Source: Pseudomonas alcaliphila JAB1 (lineage in GTDB: Bacteria; Pseudomonadota; Gammaproteobacteria; Pseudomonadales; Pseudomonadaceae). Taken from it: a DNA stretch of 64,000 nucleotides. The notes below the pieces were generated by a model. The model saw only the letters and a list, made by a program, of their open reading frames with translations. It was not told the DNA's origin and ran no database searches. Numbering within the stretch: the first letter of the stretch is position 1; the number at the start of each line of letters is the position of its first letter. This document shows, one piece after another, positions 1-7,728 of the stretch. The DNA is taken from positions 5,204,501-5,268,500 of the forward strand of contig NZ_CP016162.1 in the NCBI RefSeq assembly GCF_001941865.1, read 5' to 3'. A program made the translations under genes and the position numbers.

Positions 1-652
1 GCAGGCGTTGGCGCTGGCGCCAGACGCGAAAACTCAGACCCGTCTCGCGCAGAAACAAGCGGCTCAGGGTCTTTTCCGAAACCCCCAGGCGCTCGCCCCA
101 TTCGCCCAGACCGAGCTGGCGCAGCGTCGCATCCTCCAGCCCCTGACAGACCTCGCGCAGCCGTGCGTCTTGCGGCAGCGGCAGCATCAACGCCACCTCT
201 GGCGCAGCGCGCAGTTCGTCCAGCAACACTGCCGCCAATCTACCCGGCGCGCCCTGCTCGTCGTATTCGGCCGGCAACGCACTGAAACCGCGAATCAGCT
301 CGCGCAGCAGCGGGCTGACCGCCAGCACCCGGCACTCGGCCGGCCCCCAGGGCACCGCGCTGCCGTCGATGTACAGGCTGCGCATCTCGGTGCGTGGCGA
401 GCTGAAGACCTGATGTTCAACACCCGCCGGCACCCACACCGCGCGCTGCGGCGGGGCGACGAAACGGGCGCCAGCGGTCTGCACCTCGAGCACCCCGGCG
501 ATGGCGTAGGACAGCTGCACCCAGGGGTGCATATGACGAAAGGTCAGGGCGCGGTTGGTCAGCGATTCGGTGCGGCCATACAGCGGCCGAGGCAGGCTGG
601 GCAGCTCGGGCAGGCTGCGATGCAAGGTGGCGGGATGTCTGTTTAGCGACAC
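1..652 (-). CDS. AraC-family transcriptional regulator (3' end outside window)
   Basis: About 217 codons are visible; the C-terminal end lies beyond the left edge. The N-terminal part is a cupin-like sensor (HMHPWVQLSYAIAGVLEV, then WVPAGVEHQV). The part nearest the edge holds the first helix-turn-helix of an AraC DNA-binding domain (LGEWGERLGVSEKTLSRLF, RETGLSFRVWRQRQRL). I place the start at a GTG (652) giving MSLNRHPATLHRSLPELP, because an in-frame ATG is absent there and the cupin begins soon after. It is divergent from the transporter at 734 with about 80 bp between them, so it may regulate that gene; the effector is unknown. Confidence 0.85.
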   Translation of the reverse strand, partial: MSLNRHPATLHRSLPELPSLPRPLYGRTESLTNRALTFRHMHPWVQLSYAIAGVLEVQTAGARFVAPPQRAVWVPAGVEHQVFSSPRTEMRSLYIDGSAVPWGPAECRVLAVSPLLRELIRGFSALPAEYDEQGAPGRLAAVLLDELRAAPEVALMLPLPQDARLREVCQGLEDATLRQLGLGEWGERLGVSEKTLSRLFLRETGLSFRVWRQRQRL

Positions 653-733
653 TTGCTGGCTCTTTAGCGTTAGCCGGAAATTTTCGAAGACGATAGTCTG
701 GCGCCCTCCTGTATCGCAAGTCCGAGATTCGCC

Positions 734-1720
734 ATGTTCCTGCGCCGCCTGCTGCCCGACAATTTCACCCTGACTCTGCTCGCCGTTGTGCTCGCCGCCA
801 CACTGCTACCCGCCAGCGGCCAGGTCGCGACGATCTTCGAGTGGATCACCAACCTGGCCATCGCCCTGCTGTTCTTCATGCACGGCGCCAAACTGTCGCG
901 TCAGGCGATTCTCGCTGGTGCCGGGCACTGGCGTCTGCACCTGCTGGTGTTCGCCTGCACCTTCATCCTCTTTCCGCTGCTCGGCCTGGCGCTCAGGCCG
1001 GCACTGGAGCCGCTGCTGGGTAAGGAGTTGTACCTGGGCATGCTCTACCTGTGTGCGCTGCCGGCCACCGTGCAATCGGCCATCGCCTTCACCTCGCTGG
1101 CGCGCGGCAACGTCCCGGCGGCGATCTGCAGCGCAGCGGCCTCCAGCCTGCTCGGTATCTTCGTCACCCCGCTGCTGGTAGCTTTCCTGATGGGCGTGCA
1201 GGGCGACAACGGCTCGACCCTCGATGCCATCGGCAAGATCAGCCTGCAGTTGCTGCTGCCATTCGTTCTCGGCCAGATCGCTCAGCGCTGGATCGGCGGC
1301 TGGGTCAACCAGAACAAGAGCTGGCTGAAATACGTCGACCAGAGCTCGATCCTGCTGGTGGTCTACACCGCCTTCAGCGCCGCGGTGATTGGCGGCCTGT
1401 GGCAGCAGGTACCGCTGACCACCCTGCTGCTGGTGATTGCCGCCTGCTGCGTGTTGTTGGCGCTGGCCCTGGTGCTGACCCACCTGCTGGGCAAATGGCT
1501 GGGCTTCAGCCTGGAAGACCGCATCACCATCCTCTTCTGCGGCTCGAAGAAGAGCCTGGCCACCGGTGTACCCATGGCCCAGGTACTGTTCGCCGGCGGC
1601 GCCATCGGCGTACTGATCCTGCCGCTGATGCTGTTCCACCAGATCCAGCTGATGGTCTGCGCGGTGCTGGCGCAGCGTTATGCCAAGCGTGAGGAAGCGC
1701 CGCAAATCGCGGCCGTTTGA
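734..1720 (+). CDS. Bile acid:sodium symporter family (YfeH-like) transporter
   Basis: A 328-residue inner-membrane protein made almost entirely of hydrophobic helices, starting MFLRRLLPDNFTLTLLAVVL. The segments NLAIALLFFMHGAKLSRQAI, FTSLARGNVPAAICSAAASS and the late FCGSKKSLATGVPMAQVLF are typical of the SBF-like (YfeH) branch of the BASS family, and the length fits. Members exchange organic anions with sodium, but the substrate of this branch is not settled and I assign none. The divergent AraC-type gene is the likely regulator. The next gene begins 76 bp downstream behind its own LexA-type box, so this is probably a single-gene unit. Confidence 0.85.
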   Translation: MFLRRLLPDNFTLTLLAVVLAATLLPASGQVATIFEWITNLAIALLFFMHGAKLSRQAILAGAGHWRLHLLVFACTFILFPLLGLALRPALEPLLGKELYLGMLYLCALPATVQSAIAFTSLARGNVPAAICSAAASSLLGIFVTPLLVAFLMGVQGDNGSTLDAIGKISLQLLLPFVLGQIAQRWIGGWVNQNKSWLKYVDQSSILLVVYTAFSAAVIGGLWQQVPLTTLLLVIAACCVLLALALVLTHLLGKWLGFSLEDRITILFCGSKKSLATGVPMAQVLFAGGAIGVLILPLMLFHQIQLMVCAVLAQRYAKREEAPQIAAV

Positions 1721-1761
1721 TCGACGCCGCGACAGAAGGGACTTGCCCGGGCCCCAAATAA

Positions 1762-1777
1762 CTGTATTTTTATACAG
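1762..1777 (+). promoter_or_regulatory. LexA (SOS) box
   Basis: CTGTATTTTTATACAG matches the gammaproteobacterial LexA consensus CTGT-N8-ACAG exactly. It ends 19 bp before the ATG of the radical SAM gene. I recall the P. aeruginosa homologue PA0069 being listed as a LexA target, so the site is probably functional. Confidence 0.85.
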
Positions 1778-1796
1778 TATATTTTGGAGTCCGAGC

Positions 1797-2858
1797 ATGT
1801 CCGTCAGCCTGCCGCCACGTGGCCGTGGTACCGCCAGCAATCCGCACAACCGCTATGCACCGACCCGTTCGGAGCAGGAAGACGACGGCTGGTATCAGGA
1901 CGAAACGCCGCCAAGTCGCGCTACCGAAGTGCGCAAGGAGCAGGCGAAGACGGCGATCACCCGCAACAACTCACCGGACGTCGGCTTCGACCGCTCGGTG
2001 AACCCCTACCGTGGCTGCGAGCACGGCTGCATCTACTGCTTCGCCAGGCCAACTCACGCTTACTGGGACATGTCGCCAGGCATCGACTTCGAAACCCGCC
2101 TGATCGCCAAGACCAACCTGGCCGAGCGCCTCGAAGAGCAACTGCAAAAACCTGGCTACGTGCCGCAGCCCATCGCCCTGGGCATCAACACCGACGCCTA
2201 CCAGCCCATTGAGCGCGAACAGCGCCTGACCCGCCAGGCCCTGGAAATCCTGCTGCGCTACAAGCACCCGCTGCACATCATCACCAAGGGTTCGCTGATC
2301 CTGCGTGACCTGGATCTGCTCAGCGAGCTGGCCAGCCACAACCTGGTCAGCGTGGCCTTCAGCCTGACCACCCTGGATGACGAACTCAAACGCATCATGG
2401 AGCCGCGCACTGCCGCCCCAGCGGCGCGCCTGCGTGCCATGCGCACGCTGCACGAAGCGGGTGTTCCGGTCAGCGCCATCTGCGCGCCGATGATTCCGCA
2501 GATCAACGACATGGAGCTGGAGGCACTCCTGGAAGCCGCCCGGGATGCCGGTGCTCGCTCGGCCGGTTACGTGCTGCTGCGCCTGCCGCTGGAGATCGCC
2601 GGGTTGTTCGAGGAATGGCTACAGGTGCACTTTCCGGATCGCGCCGCCCACGTCATGAGCCTGATTCGCCAGAGCCGTGGCGGCAAGAATTACGACAGCC
2701 GCTTCGGTAGCCGCATGCGTGGCGAGGGCCTGTTCGCTGACCTGCTGGAGCAGCGTTTTCGCCTGGCGCGGCGCAGGCTCGGCCTGGATCAGCGAGGCAG
2801 CGTGGTGCTGGACTGTTCGCAGTTCTGCCCGCCGGGTGCGCAATTGAGCCTGCTCTGA
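1797..2858 (+). CDS. PA0069-family radical SAM protein
   Basis: A 353-residue protein with the radical SAM cluster motif CEHGCIYC (Cys74, Cys78, Cys81; CX3CX2C spacing), which binds a 4Fe-4S cluster and S-adenosylmethionine. The N-terminal 60 residues are polar and charged. NPYRGCEHGCIYCFARPTHAYW is characteristic of the PA0069 / SplB-related group. I chose ATG 1797 because it has GGAG upstream and begins just after the LexA box. The homology to spore photoproduct lyase and the SOS box together suggest a DNA-damage role, but the reaction is not known. The protein ends in CSQFCPPGAQLSLL, a second Cys pair. Confidence 0.88.
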   Translation: MSVSLPPRGRGTASNPHNRYAPTRSEQEDDGWYQDETPPSRATEVRKEQAKTAITRNNSPDVGFDRSVNPYRGCEHGCIYCFARPTHAYWDMSPGIDFETRLIAKTNLAERLEEQLQKPGYVPQPIALGINTDAYQPIEREQRLTRQALEILLRYKHPLHIITKGSLILRDLDLLSELASHNLVSVAFSLTTLDDELKRIMEPRTAAPAARLRAMRTLHEAGVPVSAICAPMIPQINDMELEALLEAARDAGARSAGYVLLRLPLEIAGLFEEWLQVHFPDRAAHVMSLIRQSRGGKNYDSRFGSRMRGEGLFADLLEQRFRLARRRLGLDQRGSVVLDCSQFCPPGAQLSLL

Positions 2859-2887
2859 CTTGGCGGCGCGCACCGGCCACCCTGGCG

Positions 2888-3190
2888 ATGGTCGGCATGG
2901 ACGCTGCCGCAGCTGGTGCAGCGCGAACACCCGCCCTCGATCCCAACGTACGCCTTGGCCCGACGCCGTATATCGCCCACTGGCGCGAGCGCGTCGGGAC
3001 CTTCGCCGGCTGCGCGCATCTGATCAAGGTCAGCGAAGAGGATCTGCAACTGCTGTACCCCGAGCGCGACCTGCGGCAGGTCGCGGCAACAGGCGCCTGG
3101 GCGAATTACCCGAAACCGCCGGTTGTCGCTCAGCTCGCTGGAGGTGACACTTGGCGTGTGACTCGCACAGCGCAGCGACAGTCGTTCTAG
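2888..3190 (+). pseudogene. Remnant of a PfkB-family sugar kinase
   Basis: A 100-codon open frame contains ALDPNVRLGPTPYIAHWRERV and AHLIKVSEEDLQLLYPERD, which resemble the middle of fructokinase/ribokinase-type kinases (usual form DPNVRP...R...A.VVKVSDEDL..LYP). The N-terminal sugar-binding half and the C-terminal GAGD catalytic motif are missing and were not found in the other frames. The fragment sits in the 366-bp gap between the radical SAM and carbonic anhydrase genes. Identification is by motif only. A small expressed protein cannot be excluded, but a decayed kinase is the simpler reading. Confidence 0.5.
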
Positions 3191-3224
3191 CAGCGTATTT
3201 TCAGACAACCCAGAGGTTCAGGGC

Positions 3225-3953
3225 ATGCCTTACAAACATCAGGTGATTCCGCTTCAGGCCCACGAGGGCAACGAAACCGCCGAGCAGGCGCTGCACAGCA
3301 TCGTCGATGGCTTCAAGCGCTTTCGCAACGAGGTCTTCCCGCAGCAGGAAGAGCTGTTCAAGAAGCTCGCCACCGCCCAGAACCCACGCGCCATGTTCAT
3401 CACCTGCGCCGACTCGCGCGTGGTGCCGGAGCTGATCACCCAGAGCTCGCCCGGCGACCTGTTCGTCAACCGCAACGTCGGTAACGTGGTGCCGGCCTAC
3501 GGGCAGATGATGGGCGGCGTCTCCACCGCCATCGAGTACGCGGTGATGGCCCTGGGCGTGCAACACATCGTCATTTGCGGCCACTCCGACTGCGGCGCGA
3601 TGAAAGCGGTGCTCAACCCGGCCTCGCTGGAAACCATGCCCACGGTGAAAGCCTGGCTGCGTCATGCCGAGGTCGCGCGCAGCGTGGTGGCAGAGAACTG
3701 CAACTGCAGCGACGACAAGGAAGCCCTGGCCGTGCTGACCGAAGAGAACGTGGTGGCGCAGCTCAACCACCTCTGCACCCATCCGTCGGTGGCAGCCAAG
3801 CTGGCGCGCGGCCAACTGTTCATCCATGGCTGGGTGTATGACATCGAAACCAGCCAGATCAAGGCCTACGACGCCGAGCTGGGCAGCTTCCTGCCGCTCG
3901 ATGGCGACAAGATCCCAATGGCGACGCCACGCGCGCGTTTTCCACAGAGCTGA
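3225..3953 (+). CDS. Beta-class carbonic anhydrase
   Basis: A 242-residue cytoplasmic zinc enzyme interconverting CO2 and bicarbonate. The zinc ligands are clear: Cys61 and Asp63 with Arg65 in CADSRVVPE, and His120 and Cys123 in GHSDCGAMKA. RNVGNVVP and the long N-terminal helix region are typical of the CynT-like/plant-type subgroup, and the length is normal. AACCCAGAGG lies just before the ATG. Next to it, on the opposite strand, is a SbtA/SbtB-type bicarbonate uptake pair, so it probably balances the internal CO2/bicarbonate pool together with that transporter. A palindromic repeat follows the stop. Confidence 0.95.
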   Translation: MPYKHQVIPLQAHEGNETAEQALHSIVDGFKRFRNEVFPQQEELFKKLATAQNPRAMFITCADSRVVPELITQSSPGDLFVNRNVGNVVPAYGQMMGGVSTAIEYAVMALGVQHIVICGHSDCGAMKAVLNPASLETMPTVKAWLRHAEVARSVVAENCNCSDDKEALAVLTEENVVAQLNHLCTHPSVAAKLARGQLFIHGWVYDIETSQIKAYDAELGSFLPLDGDKIPMATPRARFPQS

Positions 3954-3962
3954 TACGCAGGC

Positions 3963-4022
3963 TCGCGGCTAAAGCCCCTCCCACAAAACGCACCGTGAAC
4001 GTGGGAGGGGCTTTAGCCGCGA
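3963..4022. repeat. REP-type palindrome
   Basis: Inverted arms TCGCGGCTAAAGCCCCTCCC and its complement flank an 18-bp centre between the convergent ends of the carbonic anhydrase and sbtB genes. Close relatives of the arm occur near 45617, 46641 and 49038. It may also act as a transcription-ending hairpin for both genes. Confidence 0.75.
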
Positions 4023-4074
4023 TGTTCCTCCTGGAGCTCCATCGCCCAGGCGGCTCCCCCTTCCTTGGTGCGCC

Positions 4075-4377
4075 TTAGAACTTCTCCCCGCGCAGCACTT
4101 CCACCTGCGCCAGGTAGCAGACCATGGCGAAGTGGTCGTAGTAACGCACCTGCAGATGCTCGGCGATGCGCTCGGCCAATTCGCGGTTGCAGATGATTTC
4201 CAGGCGGATGTTGCCTTCGGTGTCCCAGCCGGCGCTGCGCACGCCGCGGTGTCCACGGCCACGCGCGTCGGAAATGGTCCAGCCGGGTGCGCCGAGCGCT
4301 TCCAGATCGGCCAGCAGGCGCTTCTCCAGCGCCGCCTCGCAGATCACGGTGAGCAGGGTGCGGCTATGTGCGTTCAT
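4075..4377 (-). CDS. sbtB: SbtB-like PII-family regulator of bicarbonate transport
   Basis: A 100-residue small signalling protein of the PII superfamily. GAPGWTISDARGRGHRGVRSAG (residues 29-50) and the YYDHFAMVCYLAQVEVLRGEKF ending correspond to cyanobacterial SbtB. It lacks the Tyr-containing T-loop of GlnB/GlnK, so it is not a classic nitrogen regulator. It also stops at GEKF and lacks the C-terminal CGPxGC redox loop of cyanobacterial SbtB. It starts one base after the sbtA stop, so the two are translated together. Family knowledge suggests that it binds adenine nucleotides and blocks SbtA; that is inferred here. Confidence 0.85.
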   Translation of the reverse strand: MNAHSRTLLTVICEAALEKRLLADLEALGAPGWTISDARGRGHRGVRSAGWDTEGNIRLEIICNRELAERIAEHLQVRYYDHFAMVCYLAQVEVLRGEKF

Positions 4378-4378
4378 C

Positions 4379-5320
4379 TCAGAACCCCCAGGCGATCAGT
4401 CGTTCGGCCAGCGTCAGGTACAGCGGTATGCCGATCAGGATATTGAATGGGAAGGTGATGCCCAGCGAGGCGGTCAGCGACAGCGACGGGTTGGCCTCGG
4501 GCAAGGCCAGGCGCATCGCCGCCGGTACGGCGATATAGGACGCCGAGGCCGCGAGCGTGGCCAGCATCGCCGTGCCGCCCAGGCTCAGGCCCATGAAGCG
4601 CGCCAGCAAGGCGCCGATCAGCGCACCGAGCAGCGGCATCAGCAGGGCGAAGGCCGCCAGGCGTACACCGAACTGCTTCAGCGCACCGAGCTGGCCGGAG
4701 GCGATCAGGCCCATCTCCAGCAGGAAGAACGCCAGCACCGGCTTGAACATGCTGGTGTACAGCGGCTCCAGCGGCTTGATCGCCTCCTTGCCGGCGATCG
4801 CGCCGATCACCAGGCCGCCGAGCAGCAGCATGATGCTCTTGCCGAGGAAGATCTCGCGGCCCAGCTCGCCCCAGTGGGTCTCACGCGAAATGCCCTTGGC
4901 CAGGACGATACCGACCAGGATCGCCGGAATCTCCAGGATAGCCACGAACAGCGGCATGTAGCTTTCGAACTCGACGCCCTTGGCCAACATGTAGGCCACC
5001 GCCACGGCGAAGGTACCGGCGCTGACCGAACCATAATGCGCCGCCACCGCCGCGGCATTGACGCGGTCGAAGCGCAGGCCGCGCAGCAGGATGAACGCCA
5101 GGATCGGCAGCAGCACGCCGAGCGCCAGTACCAGAGCCGACTGACCGAGCAGCTGCAGGCTGGCCTGCTGCGCCAGCTCCACCCCGCCGTGCAGCCCGAT
5201 GGCCAGCAGGAGGATGATCGACAGCGTCTCGTACAGCGCCGCCGGCAGCTTCAGCTCGCTCTTGAGCAGGCCGGCGACCAGGCCGAAGACGAAGAACAGC
5301 ACCACCGGATCCAGACCCAC
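4379..5320 (-). CDS. sbtA: SbtA-like sodium-dependent bicarbonate transporter
   Basis: A 313-residue, highly hydrophobic inner-membrane permease of the SbtA family (formerly DUF897), with about ten helices. LLLAIGLHGGVELAQQ, LARFMGLSLGGTAMLATLAASASYIAVPAAMRLALPEANPSL and TFPFNILIGIPLYLTLAERL are family hallmarks. It is shorter than the cyanobacterial enzymes (about 370 residues), mainly in the middle cytoplasmic part. The start is a GTG at 5320. Its partner sbtB follows by one base, and carbonic anhydrase and pyruvate carboxylase are next door, which supports a role in bicarbonate supply. Transport has to be inferred from family membership. Confidence 0.87.
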   Translation of the reverse strand: MGLDPVVLFFVFGLVAGLLKSELKLPAALYETLSIILLLAIGLHGGVELAQQASLQLLGQSALVLALGVLLPILAFILLRGLRFDRVNAAAVAAHYGSVSAGTFAVAVAYMLAKGVEFESYMPLFVAILEIPAILVGIVLAKGISRETHWGELGREIFLGKSIMLLLGGLVIGAIAGKEAIKPLEPLYTSMFKPVLAFFLLEMGLIASGQLGALKQFGVRLAAFALLMPLLGALIGALLARFMGLSLGGTAMLATLAASASYIAVPAAMRLALPEANPSLSLTASLGITFPFNILIGIPLYLTLAERLIAWGF

Positions 5321-5344
5321 CTCAGTTCACCTCCCCTGCGTCTC

Positions 5345-5405
5345 AGGGTGCGCCGTGCGCACCTGTCACTGTTCACCAAGCGCCCCGGTGCGCACGGCGC
5401 ACCCT
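5345..5405. repeat. Inverted repeat with 19-bp perfect arms
   Basis: AGGGTGCGCCGTGCGCACC at 5345 is repeated in inverted form ending at 5405. A single arm of the same family occurs at 34665-34683. It lies just upstream of the sbtA start, so it might affect the sbtAB promoter. Confidence 0.7.
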
Positions 5406-5679
5406 ACCCGGACGGCTACCCAACCAAAGGAAAGGGCCATGCCCCGGCACAAGGCGGTGCTGATCGCCCTGTTTTGCCTCGCCACGAAGGCGAAGCGCCG
5501 GGGCATGACCGGAAAGCTTAGCCGGCACGCCAGGCTTGGCCCCCGCGCTGGCGAGTCGCAAAGACGCCGTTAGCGTTTTGCACGAGGCCACCGAAGGGGG
5601 TGAAGCACATGGATGTGCCGTGCAAAAAAAGGAGCCTTGCGGCTAATGCCAGTCAGTTAAGCCGTTGCACTCGATCTTT
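5406..5679. other. Non-coding repeat-rich stretch upstream of sbtA
   Basis: No convincing gene was seen. A large imperfect hairpin has arms CATGCCCCGGC near 5438 and its complement near 5495, with an internal CTTCGCCTTCG-type stretch. A short minus-strand frame at 5373-5591 has repetitive composition and no family resemblance. Confidence 0.5.
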
Positions 5680-5740
5680 GTAGGAGCCGGCTTGCCGGCG
5701 ATCCGCCATAAAAAGCATCGCCAGCAAGCTGGCTCCTACG
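5680..5740. repeat. REP-type palindrome (GTAGGAGCCGGC family)
   Basis: GTAGGAGCCGGCTTGCCGGC is followed by the inverted arm GCCAGCAAGCTGGCTCCTAC. The same family is seen again at 53703-53760. Confidence 0.75.
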
Positions 5741-5841
5741 AAAAGCGCCCCCCTCTACTGCAAGTAGGAGGGGGTGGTGACGAACTTATCTGATCAGCAT
5801 TAGCCTTGCGGCCCCCGGGACAAACCTGCGCCCTGGCGCTG

Positions 5842-5901
5842 AATAAAAAAGGAGCCCGGGTTACGCCCCGTCAAACTTGCCCATCCAACAGGCCGGGCTC
5901 C
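5842..5901 (-). terminator. Rho-independent terminator of pycAB
   Basis: Read on the minus strand, GGAGCCCGG and CCGGGCTCC form a stem that is followed by TTTTTTATT. It starts just after the pycB stop codon. Confidence 0.8.
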
Positions 5902-5908
5902 ATAGAGG

Positions 5909-7720
5909 TTAACCTTCGATTTCCACCAGTACTTCGCCCGGATTGACGCGGTCGCCCTTGGCCACGTGAACGGCCTTGACGGTGCCGGCAATCGGCGCCT
6001 GCACTTCGGTTTCCATCTTCATCGCTTCGGTGATCAGCACCGCCTGACCAGCCTTGACCGTGTCACCTTCCTTGACCAGCACATCGACGATGTTGCCCGG
6101 CATGGTGGTGGACACGTCGCCCGGCGCGCCGGCCTGCTTGCGCTTGCCAGCGGCGCCTGCGACGTATTCATTGAGCGCCTCGAACACCACTTCCTCCGGC
6201 ATGCCGTCGATGGACAGGTAGAAGTGGCGCTTGCCGTCGCCCTTGACGCCGACACCGGTGATGTCCACGCGGTAGCTTTCGCCGTGCACGTCGACCACGA
6301 ACTCGGTCGGCACGCCTTCACCGCCGACTGGCGCGGCCTTGCCCTGACCGTTCGGCATGGGCAGCAGCTCTTCCGGCTTGAGGGTGCCGGCCGCGCGCTC
6401 TTCGAGGAACTTGCGCCCGATATCGGGGAACATGGCGAAGGTCAGCACGTCCTCTTCGGACTTGGCCAGGCTGCCGATCTCTTCACGCAGGCGCGCCAGC
6501 TCGGGCTTAAGCAGGTCGGCCGGGCGCACGTCGATCACTTCTTCGCTGCCGATGGCCTGCTTGCGCAGTTGCTCGTCGACCTTGCCCGGCGCCTTGCCGT
6601 AGCGACCTTGCAGGTACAGCTTCACCTCGTTGGTGATGGTCTTGTAGCGCTCGCCGGCCAGCACGTTGAAGAACGCCTGAGTGCCGACGATCTGCGAAGT
6701 CGGGGTCACCAGCGGCGGGAAGCCGAGGTCGGCACGCACGCGCGGAATCTCTTCCAGCACTTCGTTCATGCGGTTCAGCGCGCCCTGCTCCTTGAGCTGG
6801 TTGGCCAGGTTGGAAATCATCCCGCCCGGCACCTGGTTGACCTGCACGCGGGTATCCACGCCGGTGAACTCGCTCTCGAACTGGTGATACTTCTTGCGCA
6901 CGGCATGAAAGTACATGCCGATTTCCTGGATCAGCGCAAGGTCGAGGCCGGTGTCGAACTCGCTGCCCTTGAGCGCAGCGACCATCGACTCGGTACCCGG
7001 ATGGCTGGTGCCCCAGGCCAGGCTGGAGATGGCGGTGTCGATGTGATCGGCGCCGGCTTCAATGGCCTTGAGCTGGCACATGGCGCCGAGACCGGCGGTG
7101 TCGTGGCTGTGGATGAATACCGGCAGGTCGACTTCGCTCTTCAGTGCCTTGACCAGCGCGAAGGTGGCGTAAGGCGTGAGCAGACCAGCCATGTCCTTGA
7201 TCGCGATGGAGTCGATACCCATCGCCTGCATGGCCTTGGCCTGGGCAACGAACGCCTCGGTGGTGTGCACCGGGCTGGTGGTGTAGGCGATGGTGCCCTG
7301 GGCGTGCTTGCCGGCAGCCTTCACTGCCTCGATGGCCACGCGCAGGTTACGCACGTCGTTCATCGCGTCGAAGATGCGGAACACGTCGATGCCGTTGACC
7401 GCGGCCTTGGCCACGAACGCCCTGACCACGTCATCGCTGTAGTGGCGGTAGCCGAGCAGGTTCTGCCCGCGCAGGAGCATCTGCAGGCGGGTGTTGGGCA
7501 GCGCCGCCTTGAGCTGACGCAGGCGCTCCCAGGGGTCTTCCTTGAGAAAGCGCACGCACGCGTCGAAGGTGGCGCCACCCCAGACTTCCAGCGACCAGTA
7601 GCCGACGCGGTCGAGCTTGTCGCAGATCGGCAGCATGTCCTCGGTGCGCATGCGGGTCGCCAGCAGCGACTGGTGGGCATCGCGCAGGACGGTATCGGTA
7701 ACGGTGATCTTCTTGCTCAT
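5909..7720 (-). CDS. pycB: Pyruvate carboxylase subunit B (carboxyltransferase plus biotin carrier)
   Basis: A 603-residue protein that transfers the carboxyl group from biotin to pyruvate to give oxaloacetate. The N-terminal HMG-CoA-lyase-like barrel starts VTDTVLRDAHQSLLATRMRT; the middle is the conserved carboxylase domain. The C-terminal lipoyl/biotinyl domain carries EAMKMETEV with the biotinylated lysine at residue 568. Sequence alone does not separate it from the oxaloacetate decarboxylase alpha subunit. The adjacent biotin carboxylase gene and the absence of membrane beta and gamma decarboxylase subunits decide for anaplerotic pyruvate carboxylase. It follows pycA by 8 bp. Confidence 0.95.
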   Translation of the reverse strand: MSKKITVTDTVLRDAHQSLLATRMRTEDMLPICDKLDRVGYWSLEVWGGATFDACVRFLKEDPWERLRQLKAALPNTRLQMLLRGQNLLGYRHYSDDVVRAFVAKAAVNGIDVFRIFDAMNDVRNLRVAIEAVKAAGKHAQGTIAYTTSPVHTTEAFVAQAKAMQAMGIDSIAIKDMAGLLTPYATFALVKALKSEVDLPVFIHSHDTAGLGAMCQLKAIEAGADHIDTAISSLAWGTSHPGTESMVAALKGSEFDTGLDLALIQEIGMYFHAVRKKYHQFESEFTGVDTRVQVNQVPGGMISNLANQLKEQGALNRMNEVLEEIPRVRADLGFPPLVTPTSQIVGTQAFFNVLAGERYKTITNEVKLYLQGRYGKAPGKVDEQLRKQAIGSEEVIDVRPADLLKPELARLREEIGSLAKSEEDVLTFAMFPDIGRKFLEERAAGTLKPEELLPMPNGQGKAAPVGGEGVPTEFVVDVHGESYRVDITGVGVKGDGKRHFYLSIDGMPEEVVFEALNEYVAGAAGKRKQAGAPGDVSTTMPGNIVDVLVKEGDTVKAGQAVLITEAMKMETEVQAPIAGTVKAVHVAKGDRVNPGEVLVEIEG

Positions 7721-7728
7721 GATGTCCC

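Noticed and set aside
8-646. 212-codon plus-strand frame at the left edge
   Set aside because: The minus strand carries an AraC regulator with a cupin and helix-turn-helix.
4075-4377. GlnB/GlnK nitrogen regulator
   Set aside because: Lacks the uridylylated Tyr T-loop, and is coupled to sbtA rather than amtB.
4166-5521. 451-codon plus-strand frame over sbtA/sbtB
   Set aside because: Glutamine/arginine-rich shadow; SbtA and SbtB motifs on the other strand are clear.
5909-7720. Sodium-pumping oxaloacetate decarboxylase alpha subunit
   Set aside because: No beta or gamma subunit genes; adjacent biotin carboxylase shows pyruvate carboxylase.
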